A stretch of 40,807 nucleotides of DNA from Actinomycetota bacterium (GTDB taxonomy: Bacteria > Actinomycetota > CADDZG01 > JAHWKV01 > JAOPZY01), in assembly GCA_035765775.1 (NCBI GenBank), contig DASTWV010000003.1:1-40807 (forward strand). Reading direction: 5' to 3'. The notes beneath the pieces were generated by a model that ran no database searches, was not told the origin of the DNA, and worked only from the letters and a program-made list of their open reading frames with translations. Numbering within the stretch: position 1 is the stretch's first letter; the number at the start of each line of letters is the position of its first letter. The translations under genes and the position numbers were made by a program. Shown piece by piece: positions 1-11,422 of this stretch.

Positions 1-38
1 CGGTAGCGGTGGACATCGATGCCGGTGTAAACCTTCAT
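1..38 (-). CDS. Partial transposase N-terminus, IS110-like (left contig edge)
   Basis: An ATG at 38-36 on the minus strand opens a frame reading MKVYTGIDVHRY before the contig ends. The GIDVH motif at the extreme N-terminus is where IS110-family DEDD (RuvC-like) transposases carry their first catalytic aspartate. A purine-rich GGGGGAGGAGG ribosome-binding site stands 7-8 bases upstream. Only about 12 codons are visible, so the family call rests on this motif. The identical start is at the right contig edge. Confidence 0.5.
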   Translation of the reverse strand, partial: MKVYTGIDVHRY

Positions 39-140
39 CTGGGCCTCCTCCCCCGAGCTCGAGCTGCGTACAACCGTGGAGCCTACGAAGCTCCCTGAGC
101 AGGGGGTCGAGGCCCGACCCTCATATCCTCAAATGTCCCC
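1..140. repeat. Left copy of the 140-bp inverted terminal repeat (insertion-sequence left end)
   Basis: Bases 1-140 are the exact reverse complement of 40668-40807; identity stops at base 141 (c here, g in the other copy). The repeat holds a roughly 100-base non-coding leader and the first codons of a transposase-like ORF. It lies 41 bases downstream of the metH stop. A length of exactly 140 is what a de Bruijn assembler with k=141 leaves at both edges of a repeat, so each contig end probably marks an element boundary. Confidence 0.9.
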
Positions 141-181
141 CAAAACCGCACAGCCCGGCCCCACCCCGGCGCTGCGGCCCG

Positions 182-3955
<3,774 letters not shown>

Positions 3956-3991
3956 GGGTCGAGGATACCTGGGGGATGTTTCGTCTAGGGC

Positions 3992-4007
3992 CTGCATCAT
4001 GATGCAG
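3992..4007. promoter_or_regulatory. Perfect 16-bp palindrome, probable VapB operator
   Basis: CTGCATCATGATGCAG is its own reverse complement. It sits immediately upstream of a CATTAT -10-like element (4012-4017) serving vapB, and inside the divergent metH leader. Autoregulating VapB antitoxins usually bind palindromes in their own promoter, so this is the obvious operator. Binding here could also affect metH, whose possible -10 (CATAAT on the minus strand, about 4013-4018) overlaps the vapB one. Confidence 0.5.
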
Positions 4008-4026
4008 ACCGCATTATGGTGTGAGG

Positions 4027-4254
4027 ATGCGAACCACGATTGATCTGCCTGATGACCTGCACGCTGTCGCGGCTGCCTTCGCCCGGGACCGGGGGATCAC
4101 CCTCAGCCAGGCGGTGGCGGAGATCATGCGCAAGGCGGTCAGCCCGCCGGCGCTGCCGAGGATCACCATCAGCTCGGTGACCGGCTTGCCGGTACTCGAG
4201 ACCGGCACCGTCATCACGAGCGAAGACGTGCGGGCGATGGAAGACGAGTGGTGA
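4027..4254 (+). CDS. vapB: VapB-type antitoxin
   Basis: This is a 75-residue protein opening [11 protein letters not shown], typical of ribbon-helix-helix antitoxins of the VapB group. The N-terminal strand and two helices (about residues 1-40) should dimerise and bind the operator, and the acidic C-terminus ([11 protein letters not shown]) should wrap the toxin. It is followed by a PIN toxin with an overlap of a few bases, the normal order for these operons. I prefer ATG 4027 over the in-frame GTG at 4021. The -10-like CATTAT lies 10-15 bases upstream and there is no spaced Shine-Dalgarno, so the mRNA may be leaderless. Confidence 0.8.
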   Translation: MRTTIDLPDDLHAVAAAFARDRGITLSQAVAEIMRKAVSPPALPRITISSVTGLPVLETGTVITSEDVRAMEDEW

Positions 4255-4649
4255 GGGCGCTGCTGGACTCGAACGTGCTCATTGCTCTGGCGTTGCGGGG
4301 CCACGTACAGCACGACGCCGCCGAAGTGTGGCTCGCGGCCCAGGGCGACTATGCGACGTGCCCCGTTACGCAAGGCGCACTTGTGCGCATGGCTATCCGG
4401 GTCGGCCGCTCGGGGCCGGTCGCCGCGCAGCTCCTTGCGGGGCTGATCGCGCCGGCCCGGCATGAGTTCTGGGCCGACGACATTGCGTACAACGAGGTGC
4501 CGCTCACCGGCGTCCTCGGCCACCGGCAAGTGACGGACGCCTACCTGGCGGCCCTCGCCCGGCACCGCGGGGGGAGGCTGGCGACGTTCGACCGGGCGCT
4601 CGCCGGCCTGCATGCGGACGTGGCCGTGCTGGTGCCCGGGACCCCCTGA
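4248..4649 (+). CDS. vapC: VapC-type PIN-domain toxin
   Basis: A PIN-domain ribonuclease of 133 residues (132 if the second GTG at 4251 is used). Conserved acidic residues are visible: Asp7 in LLDSNVLI, Asp97 in VTDAYLAAL and Asp115 in ATFDRAL. The second usual acidic position reads Gln42 (CPVTQGALVRM) instead of Glu, a variant that I believe also occurs in working VapC proteins. Such toxins cleave tRNA or rRNA when freed from the antitoxin. It overlaps vapB by 4-7 bases, so the two are translationally coupled. Its stop lies one base from the stop of the converging TetR gene. Confidence 0.85.
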   Translation: MVRALLDSNVLIALALRGHVQHDAAEVWLAAQGDYATCPVTQGALVRMAIRVGRSGPVAAQLLAGLIAPARHEFWADDIAYNEVPLTGVLGHRQVTDAYLAALARHRGGRLATFDRALAGLHADVAVLVPGTP

Positions 4650-4650
4650 A

Positions 4651-5295
4651 TCAGCCGGGGGCGGCCGCCGCCGCCGGGCGCTCCCCGCCCTCCACCGCCG
4701 GGGATGCCAGCTCGCCCAACCGGTAGCGGTCGATGCTCGGCCCCACCCAGGCGGCCACCTGCTCCACGGGGGCCGAGGCGATCGGCTCCAGCTGCAGGAC
4801 ATAGCGCACCCAGCCCAGTCCCACCAATTGCGAGGCCACCAGGGCGTGGCGGGCATCCAGATCCCCGAGGCCCGCATCGCACCCGGTCTTGGCCCACACC
4901 TCCTCCTGGAGGTACTGGCGCAGCCCGGCGGCGGCGATCGGCGAGGAGGAGAACGCCTGGCAGGCGATCATGAAGGGGGGCAGCCCGGGCTCCCAGGGCC
5001 GGCCCTGCTCCCACAGCCCCAGGAAGTGGCGCACGAGGTCCGCACCGGTGCGGTCCTCCTTGGACATCTCGACGGCGATCTGGCGGGGGTCGTTGCCGAA
5101 CTTCATCACCTCGGCGAAGAGCTCCGCCTTGCCCCCGAAGTAGTGGTGGACCAGGGCCGGGTCGACGGCGGCCCGGCGGGCGATGCTCCGCAGGCTGGCG
5201 GGCTCGTAGCCCTCCTCGAGGAACGTCGCCCGGGCGGCCTCCAGGATTGCGGCTCGGGTTTCGGACTTACCGGGACGGCGGCCGGGGGGTGGCAC
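4651..5295 (-). CDS. TetR-family transcriptional regulator
   Basis: The N-terminal helix-turn-helix is clear (ILEAARATFLEEGYEPASLRSIARRAAV, then HHYFGGKAELF), followed by an all-helical ligand-binding domain. The start is set at GTG 5295 because GGAGGGGAGG lies just upstream; the open frame runs 31 codons further but crosses the promoter region. It is divergent from the MmpL exporter, with about 105 bases between. Local repression of that exporter, relieved by a lipophilic ligand or drug, is the natural inference. The effector cannot be read from the sequence. Confidence 0.88.
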   Translation of the reverse strand: MPPPGRRPGKSETRAAILEAARATFLEEGYEPASLRSIARRAAVDPALVHHYFGGKAELFAEVMKFGNDPRQIAVEMSKEDRTGADLVRHFLGLWEQGRPWEPGLPPFMIACQAFSSSPIAAAGLRQYLQEEVWAKTGCDAGLGDLDARHALVASQLVGLGWVRYVLQLEPIASAPVEQVAAWVGPSIDRYRLGELASPAVEGGERPAAAAAPG

Positions 5296-5340
5296 TCGGA
5301 ACCTCCCCTCCAGAGTGGGAAGAAATTTTGGCACGGGCAA

Positions 5341-5369
5341 TTCACCAGCGGTGAAAAATATGGTACAAC
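5341..5369 (+). promoter_or_regulatory. Promoter and TetR operator for the MmpL exporter
   Basis: TTCACC-AGC-GGTGAA (5341-5355) is a perfect inverted repeat with 6-bp arms and a 3-bp centre. The left arm can serve as a -35 (TTCACC), and TACAAC at 5364-5369 is a matching -10 at 17-bp spacing. A repressor on the repeat would cover the -35. AAGGGGGGG follows at about 5390 as ribosome-binding site for ATG 5401. Site identity is inferred from position and symmetry. Confidence 0.5.
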
Positions 5370-5400
5370 TCATCGACGATGAAATCATAAGGGGGGGCCC

Positions 5401-7605
5401 ATGGCTATGTCAGATCCAACCCAATCCCGCCTCGGCAGACTCGCTCACTTTTCGTATACCCGGCGCAAACTGGTGCTGCTGTTGTGGGTGATCGCACTGG
5501 TCGGCCTGACCGGAGCGGGGTCGATCCTGGGGGCCGCCTTCTCCAACAAGTTCGGCGGGGGCAACAGCGAGGCTATCCGGGCGCAGAACTTCCTGAAGGC
5601 CCACTTCCCCCAGGCCGCCGGCGACAGCGCCCAGGTGGTGTTCCACACCACCCAGCCGATCATGACCCCGGACAACGAGGCGAAGATCACGTCGCTGGTG
5701 GCCACGCTGGCCGCCATGCCGCATGTAAGCGGGGTGGTCAGCCCGCTGACCCCCCAGGGGGCGTCACAGGCCAGCCGCACCGACCCGACGATCGCTTACG
5801 CCACCGTCCAGTTCGACAAGCTGAGCTCCGACCTGCCGCTGCAATCGATCAAGGATGTGGTCAACAAGGCGGAGGCCGCCCGGGCGCCCGGCTTCGACAT
5901 CCAGTTGGGCGGCCCTCCCGTCGACCAGGTCGACTTCGCGGTGCCGGGCAAGAGCGAGGGCATCGGCATCTTTGCCGCCATCCTCATCCTGTGGTTGGCG
6001 TTCGGGTCCTTCGTGGCCATGGGGTTGCCCATCATCGTCGCCCTCTTCGGCGTCGGGATGAGCTACGGCGTCCTCGACATCATCAGCCACAAGCTCTCGG
6101 TCCCCACCTTCGCTCCGGAGCTGGCCGCCATGATCGGGTTGGGCGTGGGGATCGACTACGCCCTGTTCGTCGCCACCCGGTTTCGCAACGGCCTCGCTGA
6201 GGGGCTGGAGCCGCTGGAGGCGGTCGAGGTGGCCCTCGCCACGTCGGGACGGGCCGTGCTGTTCGCCGGCTGCACCGTGATCATCTCGCTGATCGGCCTG
6301 TTCCTTATGGGCCAGCCCTTCGTGGTCGGCCTCGCCATCGGGGCCATCGCCGCCGTGGTCTTCGTGCTGGTGGGCAGCCTGACGCTCCTGCCCGCACTCA
6401 TGGGCTTCTTCCACAAGCGGCTGGCCAAGCATGCCGTCTCGAAGCGGGCGACGGCGGCCAAGGTTGCCGGGCGGCAGACCGCCGCCCACCGCTGGAGCCA
6501 CTTCATCCAGCGCCACCCCTGGCTGGCCGGCATCGCCTCGCTGGCGGTCCTGGTTACGCTCGCCATCCCCTTGTTCTCTATGCGCCTCGCCTTCACCGAC
6601 GACGGCAACGCCCCGACCAGCCTCACCACCCGGCAGGCCTACGATCTGCTGGCCAAGGGCTTCGGCCCGGGCAGCAACGGCCCCCTCGTGCTGGCGGTCA
6701 GCCTGCCCAGTGGCAGCGGGGGCGCGGCCCTGGACGGCCTGACCACCACGCTGCGCGCCACGCCCGACGTCGCCGCGGTCGTCCCGCCCAAGCTCAACCA
6801 GGACGGCACGGCAGCGGTGGTCATCGCCATCCCGAAATCGGCTCCCGAGGACGCCGCCACCACCGACCTCGTGAAGAACCTGCGCTCCACCATCGTCCCG
6901 CAGGCGGTGCAGGGCACCGGCTTGTCGGTGTTGGTGGGTGGATTCACGGCCGGGGGCATCGACTTCGCCTCCCAGCAGACCCACCGCCTGCCGCTGGTCA
7001 TCGCCCTGGTGGTCGGGCTGTCCTTCCTGCTGCTGATGTCGGTGTTCCGCTCGCTCGTCGTGCCCATCAAGGCGGCGATCATGAACCTGATCTCGATTGG
7101 GGCGGCCTACGGCGTCATCGTGGCCATCTTCCAGTGGGGGTGGCTGGGATCGGTGGTGGGCATCGGCAAGGTGGGACCCGTCGACCCGTGGGTGCCGCTG
7201 TTCCTGTTCACCATCCTGTTCGGGCTCAGCATGGACTACGAGGTCTTCCTGCTGTCCCGCATCCGGGAGGAGTGGCTGCGCACCGGGCACAACGCCACCG
7301 CGGTGGCGGACGGCCTGGCGGCCACCGCCCGGGTGATCACCGCGGCGGCGGCCATCATGGTGTGCGTCTTCGGGTCCTTCGTCATCGGCGACCCGCTGCG
7401 GGTCCTGAAGCTGTTCGGCCTCGGGCTGGCCACCGCCGTGCTGGTGGACGCCACCCTGGTGCGGATGGTCCTGGTGCCCTCCACCATGGAGCTGCTGGGC
7501 AACGCCAACTGGTGGCTGCCCCGGTGGCTGAACCGGCTGCTGCCCAAGGTGAACGTCGGCGAAGGCGAGGAGCCCGAGACCCTGGAACCGGCCGCCGTCG
7601 GCTAG
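5401..7605 (+). CDS. MmpL-family RND transporter
   Basis: A 734-residue inner-membrane protein with the two-fold RND layout: TM1 near 25-45, an external loop, five TM helices (about 185-330), then the same arrangement again (TM7 near 370, TM8-12 about 530-700). The paired MMPL motifs are present: GLGVGIDYALF in the first half and FGLSMDYEVFLLSRI in the second, carrying the proton-relay Asp-Tyr pair. These proteins export lipids, siderophores or drugs using the proton gradient. It is full length and alone, with no MmpS or membrane-fusion partner nearby. The divergent TetR gene and operator suggest substrate-induced expression. Confidence 0.93.
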   Translation: MAMSDPTQSRLGRLAHFSYTRRKLVLLLWVIALVGLTGAGSILGAAFSNKFGGGNSEAIRAQNFLKAHFPQAAGDSAQVVFHTTQPIMTPDNEAKITSLVATLAAMPHVSGVVSPLTPQGASQASRTDPTIAYATVQFDKLSSDLPLQSIKDVVNKAEAARAPGFDIQLGGPPVDQVDFAVPGKSEGIGIFAAILILWLAFGSFVAMGLPIIVALFGVGMSYGVLDIISHKLSVPTFAPELAAMIGLGVGIDYALFVATRFRNGLAEGLEPLEAVEVALATSGRAVLFAGCTVIISLIGLFLMGQPFVVGLAIGAIAAVVFVLVGSLTLLPALMGFFHKRLAKHAVSKRATAAKVAGRQTAAHRWSHFIQRHPWLAGIASLAVLVTLAIPLFSMRLAFTDDGNAPTSLTTRQAYDLLAKGFGPGSNGPLVLAVSLPSGSGGAALDGLTTTLRATPDVAAVVPPKLNQDGTAAVVIAIPKSAPEDAATTDLVKNLRSTIVPQAVQGTGLSVLVGGFTAGGIDFASQQTHRLPLVIALVVGLSFLLLMSVFRSLVVPIKAAIMNLISIGAAYGVIVAIFQWGWLGSVVGIGKVGPVDPWVPLFLFTILFGLSMDYEVFLLSRIREEWLRTGHNATAVADGLAATARVITAAAAIMVCVFGSFVIGDPLRVLKLFGLGLATAVLVDATLVRMVLVPSTMELLGNANWWLPRWLNRLLPKVNVGEGEEPETLEPAAVG

Positions 7606-7630
7606 AGCGGGCCGCGCTGGACTCCGTGGA

Positions 7631-7726
7631 CCCCGGGCGGGTTCGGTAAGCTTTGCGGTCGCGGAGCGGCGGGGCCGAGCGTCCCCTCCCTGCCGAGGCT
7701 CCGGCCTGACGGACCGAACCCCGGGG
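7631..7726 (+). ncRNA. Nested hairpin leader upstream of class I aldolase (candidate cis-regulatory RNA)
   Basis: The mmpL-fba gap folds almost completely on paper. Outer stem: 7631-7636 (CCCCGG) with 7721-7726 and 7640-7647 (GGTTCGGT) with 7713-7720, interrupted by a 3-base bulge. Inner stem: CGGAGC 7662-7667 with GCTCCG 7698-7703, continued by GGCGGG with CCC-T-GCC. The outer stem closes nine bases before the GAGAGGGA ribosome-binding site at 7735-7742. No clear promoter was found upstream, so it could instead be a mmpL terminator or processing structure. No known riboswitch class was recognised. Confidence 0.4.
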
Positions 7727-7751
7727 ACGCCGAAGAGAGGGAGATTTCGCC

Positions 7752-8777
7752 ATGAGCACGCACGACCTCGCCGCAACCGCCCAGGCCATGGTGGCCCCGG
7801 GCAAGGGCATCCTGGCCGCCGACGAGTCGGTCGCCACCATCTCCAAGCGCTTCACCGCCCTGGGCATCGAATCCACCTTCGAGACCCGCCGCCAGTACCG
7901 GGAGCTGCTGCTCACCGCCCCGGGCCTGAGTGACGGGGTCAGCGGCGTCATCCTGTACGACGAGACCCTGCGCCAGGGCCTGACCGACGGCACCCCGTTC
8001 GCCCAGGTGCTGGAGGAGCAGGGCGTACTGCCCGGCATCAAGGTGGACACCGGCGCCAAGCCTCTGGCCGGCCACCCGGGCGAGACCATCACCGAGGGCC
8101 TCGACGGCCTGCGCGAGCGCGTCGCCGAGTACGTCTCGCTGGGCGCCAAGTTCGCCAAGTGGCGGGCAGTCATCTCGATCAACACCGCCACCGGCCTGCC
8201 GACCGACGCCTGCATCCACACCAATGCCCACGCCCTGGCCCGCTACGCCGCGCTGTGCCAGGAGGGGGGCCTGGTGCCCATCGTCGAGCCCGAGGTCCTG
8301 ATGGACGGCGACCACTCGATCGAGGTCTCCGACGCGGTCACCACCAAGACGCTGCGGGCGGTGTTCGCCGAGCTGGCCGCCCAGGACGTGTCCCTCGAGC
8401 AGATGGTGCTGAAGCCCTCGATGGTCATCGCCGGCAAGAAGGCCTCCCGCCAGGCGGGCATCCAGGAGGTGGCCGAGGCCACCATCCGCTGCCTGCTGCG
8501 CACCTGCCCGGCCGCCGTTCCCGGCGTGGCCTTCCTGTCGGGCGGGCAGAGCGCCGAAGTGGCCACCGAGCACCTCAACGCCATGGCCAAGCTCGGCCCG
8601 CTGCCCTGGGCCCTGTCGTTCTCCTACGGGCGGGCGCTGCAGGACCCGGCGCTTGCCGGCTGGGCGGGCGACCCGGCGAAGGTGGCCGCGGCGCAGGCCG
8701 CCCTCTGCCACCGGGTGGCGTGCAACAGCGCCGCCCGGACCGGGAGCTACACGTCGGCGATGGAGACCGCCGCCTAG
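7752..8777 (+). CDS. fba: Class I fructose-bisphosphate aldolase
   Basis: It reversibly cleaves fructose 1,6-bisphosphate into dihydroxyacetone phosphate and glyceraldehyde 3-phosphate (glycolysis/gluconeogenesis). The 341-residue length and the opening GKGILAADES are typical of the animal-like class I enzyme. The Schiff-base lysine is Lys221 in VLKPSMV; the phosphate-binding FLSGGQS motif follows near residue 259. Start ATG 7752 has GAGAGGGA upstream. Most high-GC Gram-positive bacteria rely on a class II zinc aldolase, so a class I enzyme here is a useful trait. A GC-rich terminator follows. Confidence 0.96.
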   Translation: MSTHDLAATAQAMVAPGKGILAADESVATISKRFTALGIESTFETRRQYRELLLTAPGLSDGVSGVILYDETLRQGLTDGTPFAQVLEEQGVLPGIKVDTGAKPLAGHPGETITEGLDGLRERVAEYVSLGAKFAKWRAVISINTATGLPTDACIHTNAHALARYAALCQEGGLVPIVEPEVLMDGDHSIEVSDAVTTKTLRAVFAELAAQDVSLEQMVLKPSMVIAGKKASRQAGIQEVAEATIRCLLRTCPAAVPGVAFLSGGQSAEVATEHLNAMAKLGPLPWALSFSYGRALQDPALAGWAGDPAKVAAAQAALCHRVACNSAARTGSYTSAMETAA

Positions 8778-8800
8778 TTCGTCTGCGGTTCGTTGCCCTG

Positions 8801-8825
8801 AGCGGGCCCCTTCGGGGGCCCGCTT
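8801..8825. terminator. Terminator hairpin between fba and the DUF3037 gene
   Basis: GCGGGCCCC-TTCG-GGGGCCCGC forms a 9-bp stem with a stable tetraloop, 24 bases after the fba stop, followed by only a short TT run. It lies between converging genes and could stop transcription from both sides. Confidence 0.65.
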
Positions 8826-8864
8826 CGCGCCCACCGCCGGATCCCGGAGGGGCGTGCGGGCGGC

Positions 8865-9257
8865 TCAGCCCACGAGCACGGTGAGGAGGTGGCGCAGCTC
8901 GGCCCCCGGGTCGGCGGTCATCCCGGCGTGGACCGGGCCGGGCTGCACCACGGTGCTGCGGGGTGCGGCCAGCCAGCCGAAACGCTCCCGGGATGGCTGC
9001 ACCGAGACCGGGCCTGCGGTGCGGTCCCCCCGGCATACGGCGTCCAGGGTGTCCAGAGCCGCCTGCACCTGGGCCAGATCCAGCCCGGGGGCGAGGGCCG
9101 CGAGCCGTTCGGCCGGGAGGTCGGTGGCGAGGGCCAGGAACTCCTGGGCCGGGCAGAACAGCACCACCCCGAGGTTCAGGAACTCCTCCCGCTCGATCCG
9201 GGGCACGCAGCGCACGGCGAAGTACTCGAAGGCCTGACGTTCGCCCGGGGCGGTCAT
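8865..9257 (-). CDS. DUF3037 protein paired with a HipA-like kinase
   Basis: A 130-residue cytoplasmic protein with the features I associate with DUF3037: an aromatic N-terminal segment (FEYFAVRCVPRIEREEFLNLGVVLFCP) and a C-terminal helix after HAGMTADP. Start ATG 9257 overlaps the TGA of the upstream kinase gene by four bases (ATGA), so the two are translated together. DUF3037 genes repeatedly sit next to HipA-like kinase genes. The biochemical role is not established to my knowledge. An antitoxin, substrate or regulatory-subunit role is only inference. Confidence 0.8.
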   Translation of the reverse strand: MTAPGERQAFEYFAVRCVPRIEREEFLNLGVVLFCPAQEFLALATDLPAERLAALAPGLDLAQVQAALDTLDAVCRGDRTAGPVSVQPSRERFGWLAAPRSTVVQPGPVHAGMTADPGAELRHLLTVLVG

Positions 9258-10009
9258 GGCGCCACCGGCAGCCAGGGCCGGGGCGGCGCGAGCCGGGCCA
9301 GGAGGTGCTCCCGGTAGCGCACCCGGGCGGCGGCCGGGTCGGGCGCCAGCCACTCGTCCGGCACCGCCCCCACCGCGGCGTCGATGACCAGCCGGGTGGC
9401 CATTGGAGCCAGCTGGGCGTCGGCCTCGCCGGCGTGGGTGGCCGCCCAGCCGAGGATGTGCTCCTTCGTGTCGTAGGGCTGGGCCGCGAATCGTTCCGGC
9501 GTCGATCGCTCCCAGGCATGGTGGAAGTACAGGGCGGCCCCGTGGTCGATGCACCACACCTGGCGGCCCCACAGCAGCAGGTTGGGGTTGCGCCACGTGC
9601 GGTCGATGTTGGCGGTGAAGGCGTCGAGCCACAGCACCCGGGCGGCCTCGCTGCGCTCCAGGCGGTGGCGGTAGCCGTCGTAGCCGAACGAGCCGGGCAG
9701 GAAGTCGATGCCCAGGTTGAGCCCGACGCTGGCGGTCAGCAGGTCCTGGACTTCCTGGTCGGCCTCGAAGCGCCCGATGTCGGCCGCCAGGTCGATGGCG
9801 GCGAGGTCGGGGATGCGGATGCCCAGGTGGCGGCCGAGTTCCCCGACGATCACCTCGGCCACCAGCGCGGGCAGGCCCTGGCCGGCGCCCCGGAACTTCA
9901 TCACGTAGGTGCCGAGGTCGTCGGCCTCCACGATGCCGGGGAGCGACCCGCCCTCCCGGAGGGGGGAGACGTAGCGGGTGGCGGCAAGGCGGCGCAGCAT
10001 GGCGGCCAC
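9254..10009 (-). CDS. HipA-like Ser/Thr kinase-fold protein
   Basis: 251 residues resembling the C-terminal kinase core of HipA without the N-terminal Couple_hipA region. Visible elements: Lys38 in YVMKFRG as the ATP-contact lysine, the catalytic loop ANIDRTWRNPNLL with Asp136 and Asn141/143, and a metal-binding Asp155 in VWCIDHGAAL. HipA phosphorylates glutamyl-tRNA synthetase; the target of this short family is unknown. It is the first gene of a two-gene operon with the DUF3037 gene. No HipB-like helix-turn-helix gene is nearby, so it is not a standard hipBA module. The start may be MAAM or the second Met three codons in. Confidence 0.8.
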   Translation of the reverse strand: MAAMLRRLAATRYVSPLREGGSLPGIVEADDLGTYVMKFRGAGQGLPALVAEVIVGELGRHLGIRIPDLAAIDLAADIGRFEADQEVQDLLTASVGLNLGIDFLPGSFGYDGYRHRLERSEAARVLWLDAFTANIDRTWRNPNLLLWGRQVWCIDHGAALYFHHAWERSTPERFAAQPYDTKEHILGWAATHAGEADAQLAPMATRLVIDAAVGAVPDEWLAPDPAAARVRYREHLLARLAPPRPWLPVAP

Positions 10010-10037
10010 AGCCTACGCGGGTCCTCGAGTGCGATGC

Positions 10038-10063
10038 GCGCCCGCGGGGAAACCCCCGGGCGC
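10038..10063. other. Strong hairpin in the hipA-like leader
   Basis: GCGCCCG-C-GGGG-AAA-CCCC-CGGGCGC folds into an 11-bp stem with one bulged base and an AAA loop. It lies 28 bases before the start of the minus-strand kinase gene and 48 bases before the -35 of the divergent copper lipoprotein promoter. It could attenuate the kinase operon or insulate the two promoters. Confidence 0.4.
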
Positions 10064-10110
10064 CCGGGGAGGATCGGATGGCCAGCCGGGCGCCGCCGAC
10101 TCCCCGGCCC

Positions 10111-10139
10111 TTGATCCCCGCCCCAGGCGGGCGTACTGT
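10111..10139 (+). promoter_or_regulatory. Promoter for the cupredoxin lipoprotein
   Basis: TTGATC (10111-10116) and TACTGT (10134-10139) are separated by exactly 17 bases and lie about 50 bases before the ATG at 10190. AAAGGGGGG at about 10180 is the ribosome-binding site. Confidence 0.55.
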
Positions 10140-10189
10140 GATCTCGCGGAAGAGAGGACCCGCAAGGGTCGTGTTCAAAGGGGGGTGGA

Positions 10190-11422
10190 ATGCGGAAGCT
10201 TCTTGTGTTTGTCGCGCTCTTATCGGTGGTGGCGGCAGGATGCAGCAGTAAAAAGAACAACGCCACCGGCACCACAACAACCGGGGCGCCGCCCACAGCG
10301 CAGGCTCAAGGTCCACAAACCTTCGGCGTGACGCTGGACGGCAAGACCGACGCGTTCAACGGCGAGTTCGGGACCTTCTTCCCCAACAGCCTGTCGGTCC
10401 ACGCCGGCGACACCATCAACTTCAGCCTGCCCCGGTTCTCGGGGGTGCCGCACACCGTCACGCTGGGCACACTGGTGGACAAGGGCGTCGCCCGGTTCGA
10501 GGCCCTGGGGCCGCAGGCGCCCCTGTCCCAGGTGGAGAACGACCCGGCCATCCTCAACCTGCCCGATGCGTTCCCGCACACCGCCGGCAGCGGCCCCCCC
10601 GACGCCAACCAGTCGGCGGGCCAGCCCTGCTACCTGGCCACCGGCGTCCCGCCGCTGTCGCTCTCCGGGGGTGCACCCGCCTGCCCCAAGGTTGCGCAGC
10701 CCGATTTCGACGGGACGCAGTCCTTCTACAACTCCGGGCTCCTCTCCAAGGACGGCGACGCGTTCCCCGTGAAGCTGGCGTCGTCGATCAAGCCCGGCAC
10801 GTACAGCATCATCTGCCTGATCCACCGCGGCGGCATGACGGCCAAGATCACGGTGGTCCCTCCGAGTCAGTCGGTCCCGGCACCGGCAGCGGTGACCGCC
10901 AACGGCACCAAGCAGTTCAATGACGTGGTGGCCCGGATGACGCCGCTGGCGCAGGCCGCCCAGGTCACCTCGACGACGAACACCGTGGTCAACGTCGGCA
11001 GCTTTGACACCCAGTCGGACAACGTCATCGCTGACTTCGGCCCCAAGTCGCTGTCGGTGCCGGTGGGTGCCACCGTGACGTTCACGTTTGCGGCGTTCCA
11101 CACGCTGGCCTTCAACGCCCCGGACAGCGCCGTAGGCATCATGTCGAAGGACCCCAACGGGGTTGTCCATCTCGCCGCCGGCGGGGCGCCGGTCGGCTGG
11201 TCCGTGCCGCCGGCGTGGTCGCTGTTCCCGCAGCCCGTGACCCAGACCGCGGCATCGGCCGACCTCGGGTCGTACAGCGGGACCGGAGAGCGCAACACCG
11301 GGCTCATCGGCTCCATCCCGCCGGCCGTCTTCAGCGTCACGGTGAAGTTCACGCAGAAGGGGACCGTACCGATCCGCTGCCTGGTCCATCCCGAGATGAA
11401 GGGTGAAGTGAAGGTCGGCTGA
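10190..11422 (+). CDS. Lipoprotein with two cupredoxin (plastocyanin-like) copper domains
   Basis: 410 residues, exported and lipid-anchored: signal peptide ending in lipobox VAAGC with Cys18. Two cupredoxin domains follow a Thr/Pro-rich linker. Both keep a full type 1 copper ligand set: His88, Cys209, His212 and Met216 in the first (CLIHRGGM), and His304, Cys397, His400 and Met403 in the second (CLVHPEM). The role should be extracytoplasmic electron transfer or copper handling. The next gene, overlapping its stop codon, is a giant multicopper oxidase, so this lipoprotein may be its electron donor or copper chaperone; that is inference. A strong terminator hairpin follows its stop. Confidence 0.88.
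   Translation: MRKLLVFVALLSVVAAGCSSKKNNATGTTTTGAPPTAQAQGPQTFGVTLDGKTDAFNGEFGTFFPNSLSVHAGDTINFSLPRFSGVPHTVTLGTLVDKGVARFEALGPQAPLSQVENDPAILNLPDAFPHTAGSGPPDANQSAGQPCYLATGVPPLSLSGGAPACPKVAQPDFDGTQSFYNSGLLSKDGDAFPVKLASSIKPGTYSIICLIHRGGMTAKITVVPPSQSVPAPAAVTANGTKQFNDVVARMTPLAQAAQVTSTTNTVVNVGSFDTQSDNVIADFGPKSLSVPVGATVTFTFAAFHTLAFNAPDSAVGIMSKDPNGVVHLAAGGAPVGWSVPPAWSLFPQPVTQTAASADLGSYSGTGERNTGLIGSIPPAVFSVTVKFTQKGTVPIRCLVHPEMKGEVKVG

Noticed and set aside
8865-10009. Canonical hipBA toxin-antitoxin operon
   Set aside because: The partner is DUF3037, not a helix-turn-helix HipB, and the kinase lacks the N-terminal HipA region.
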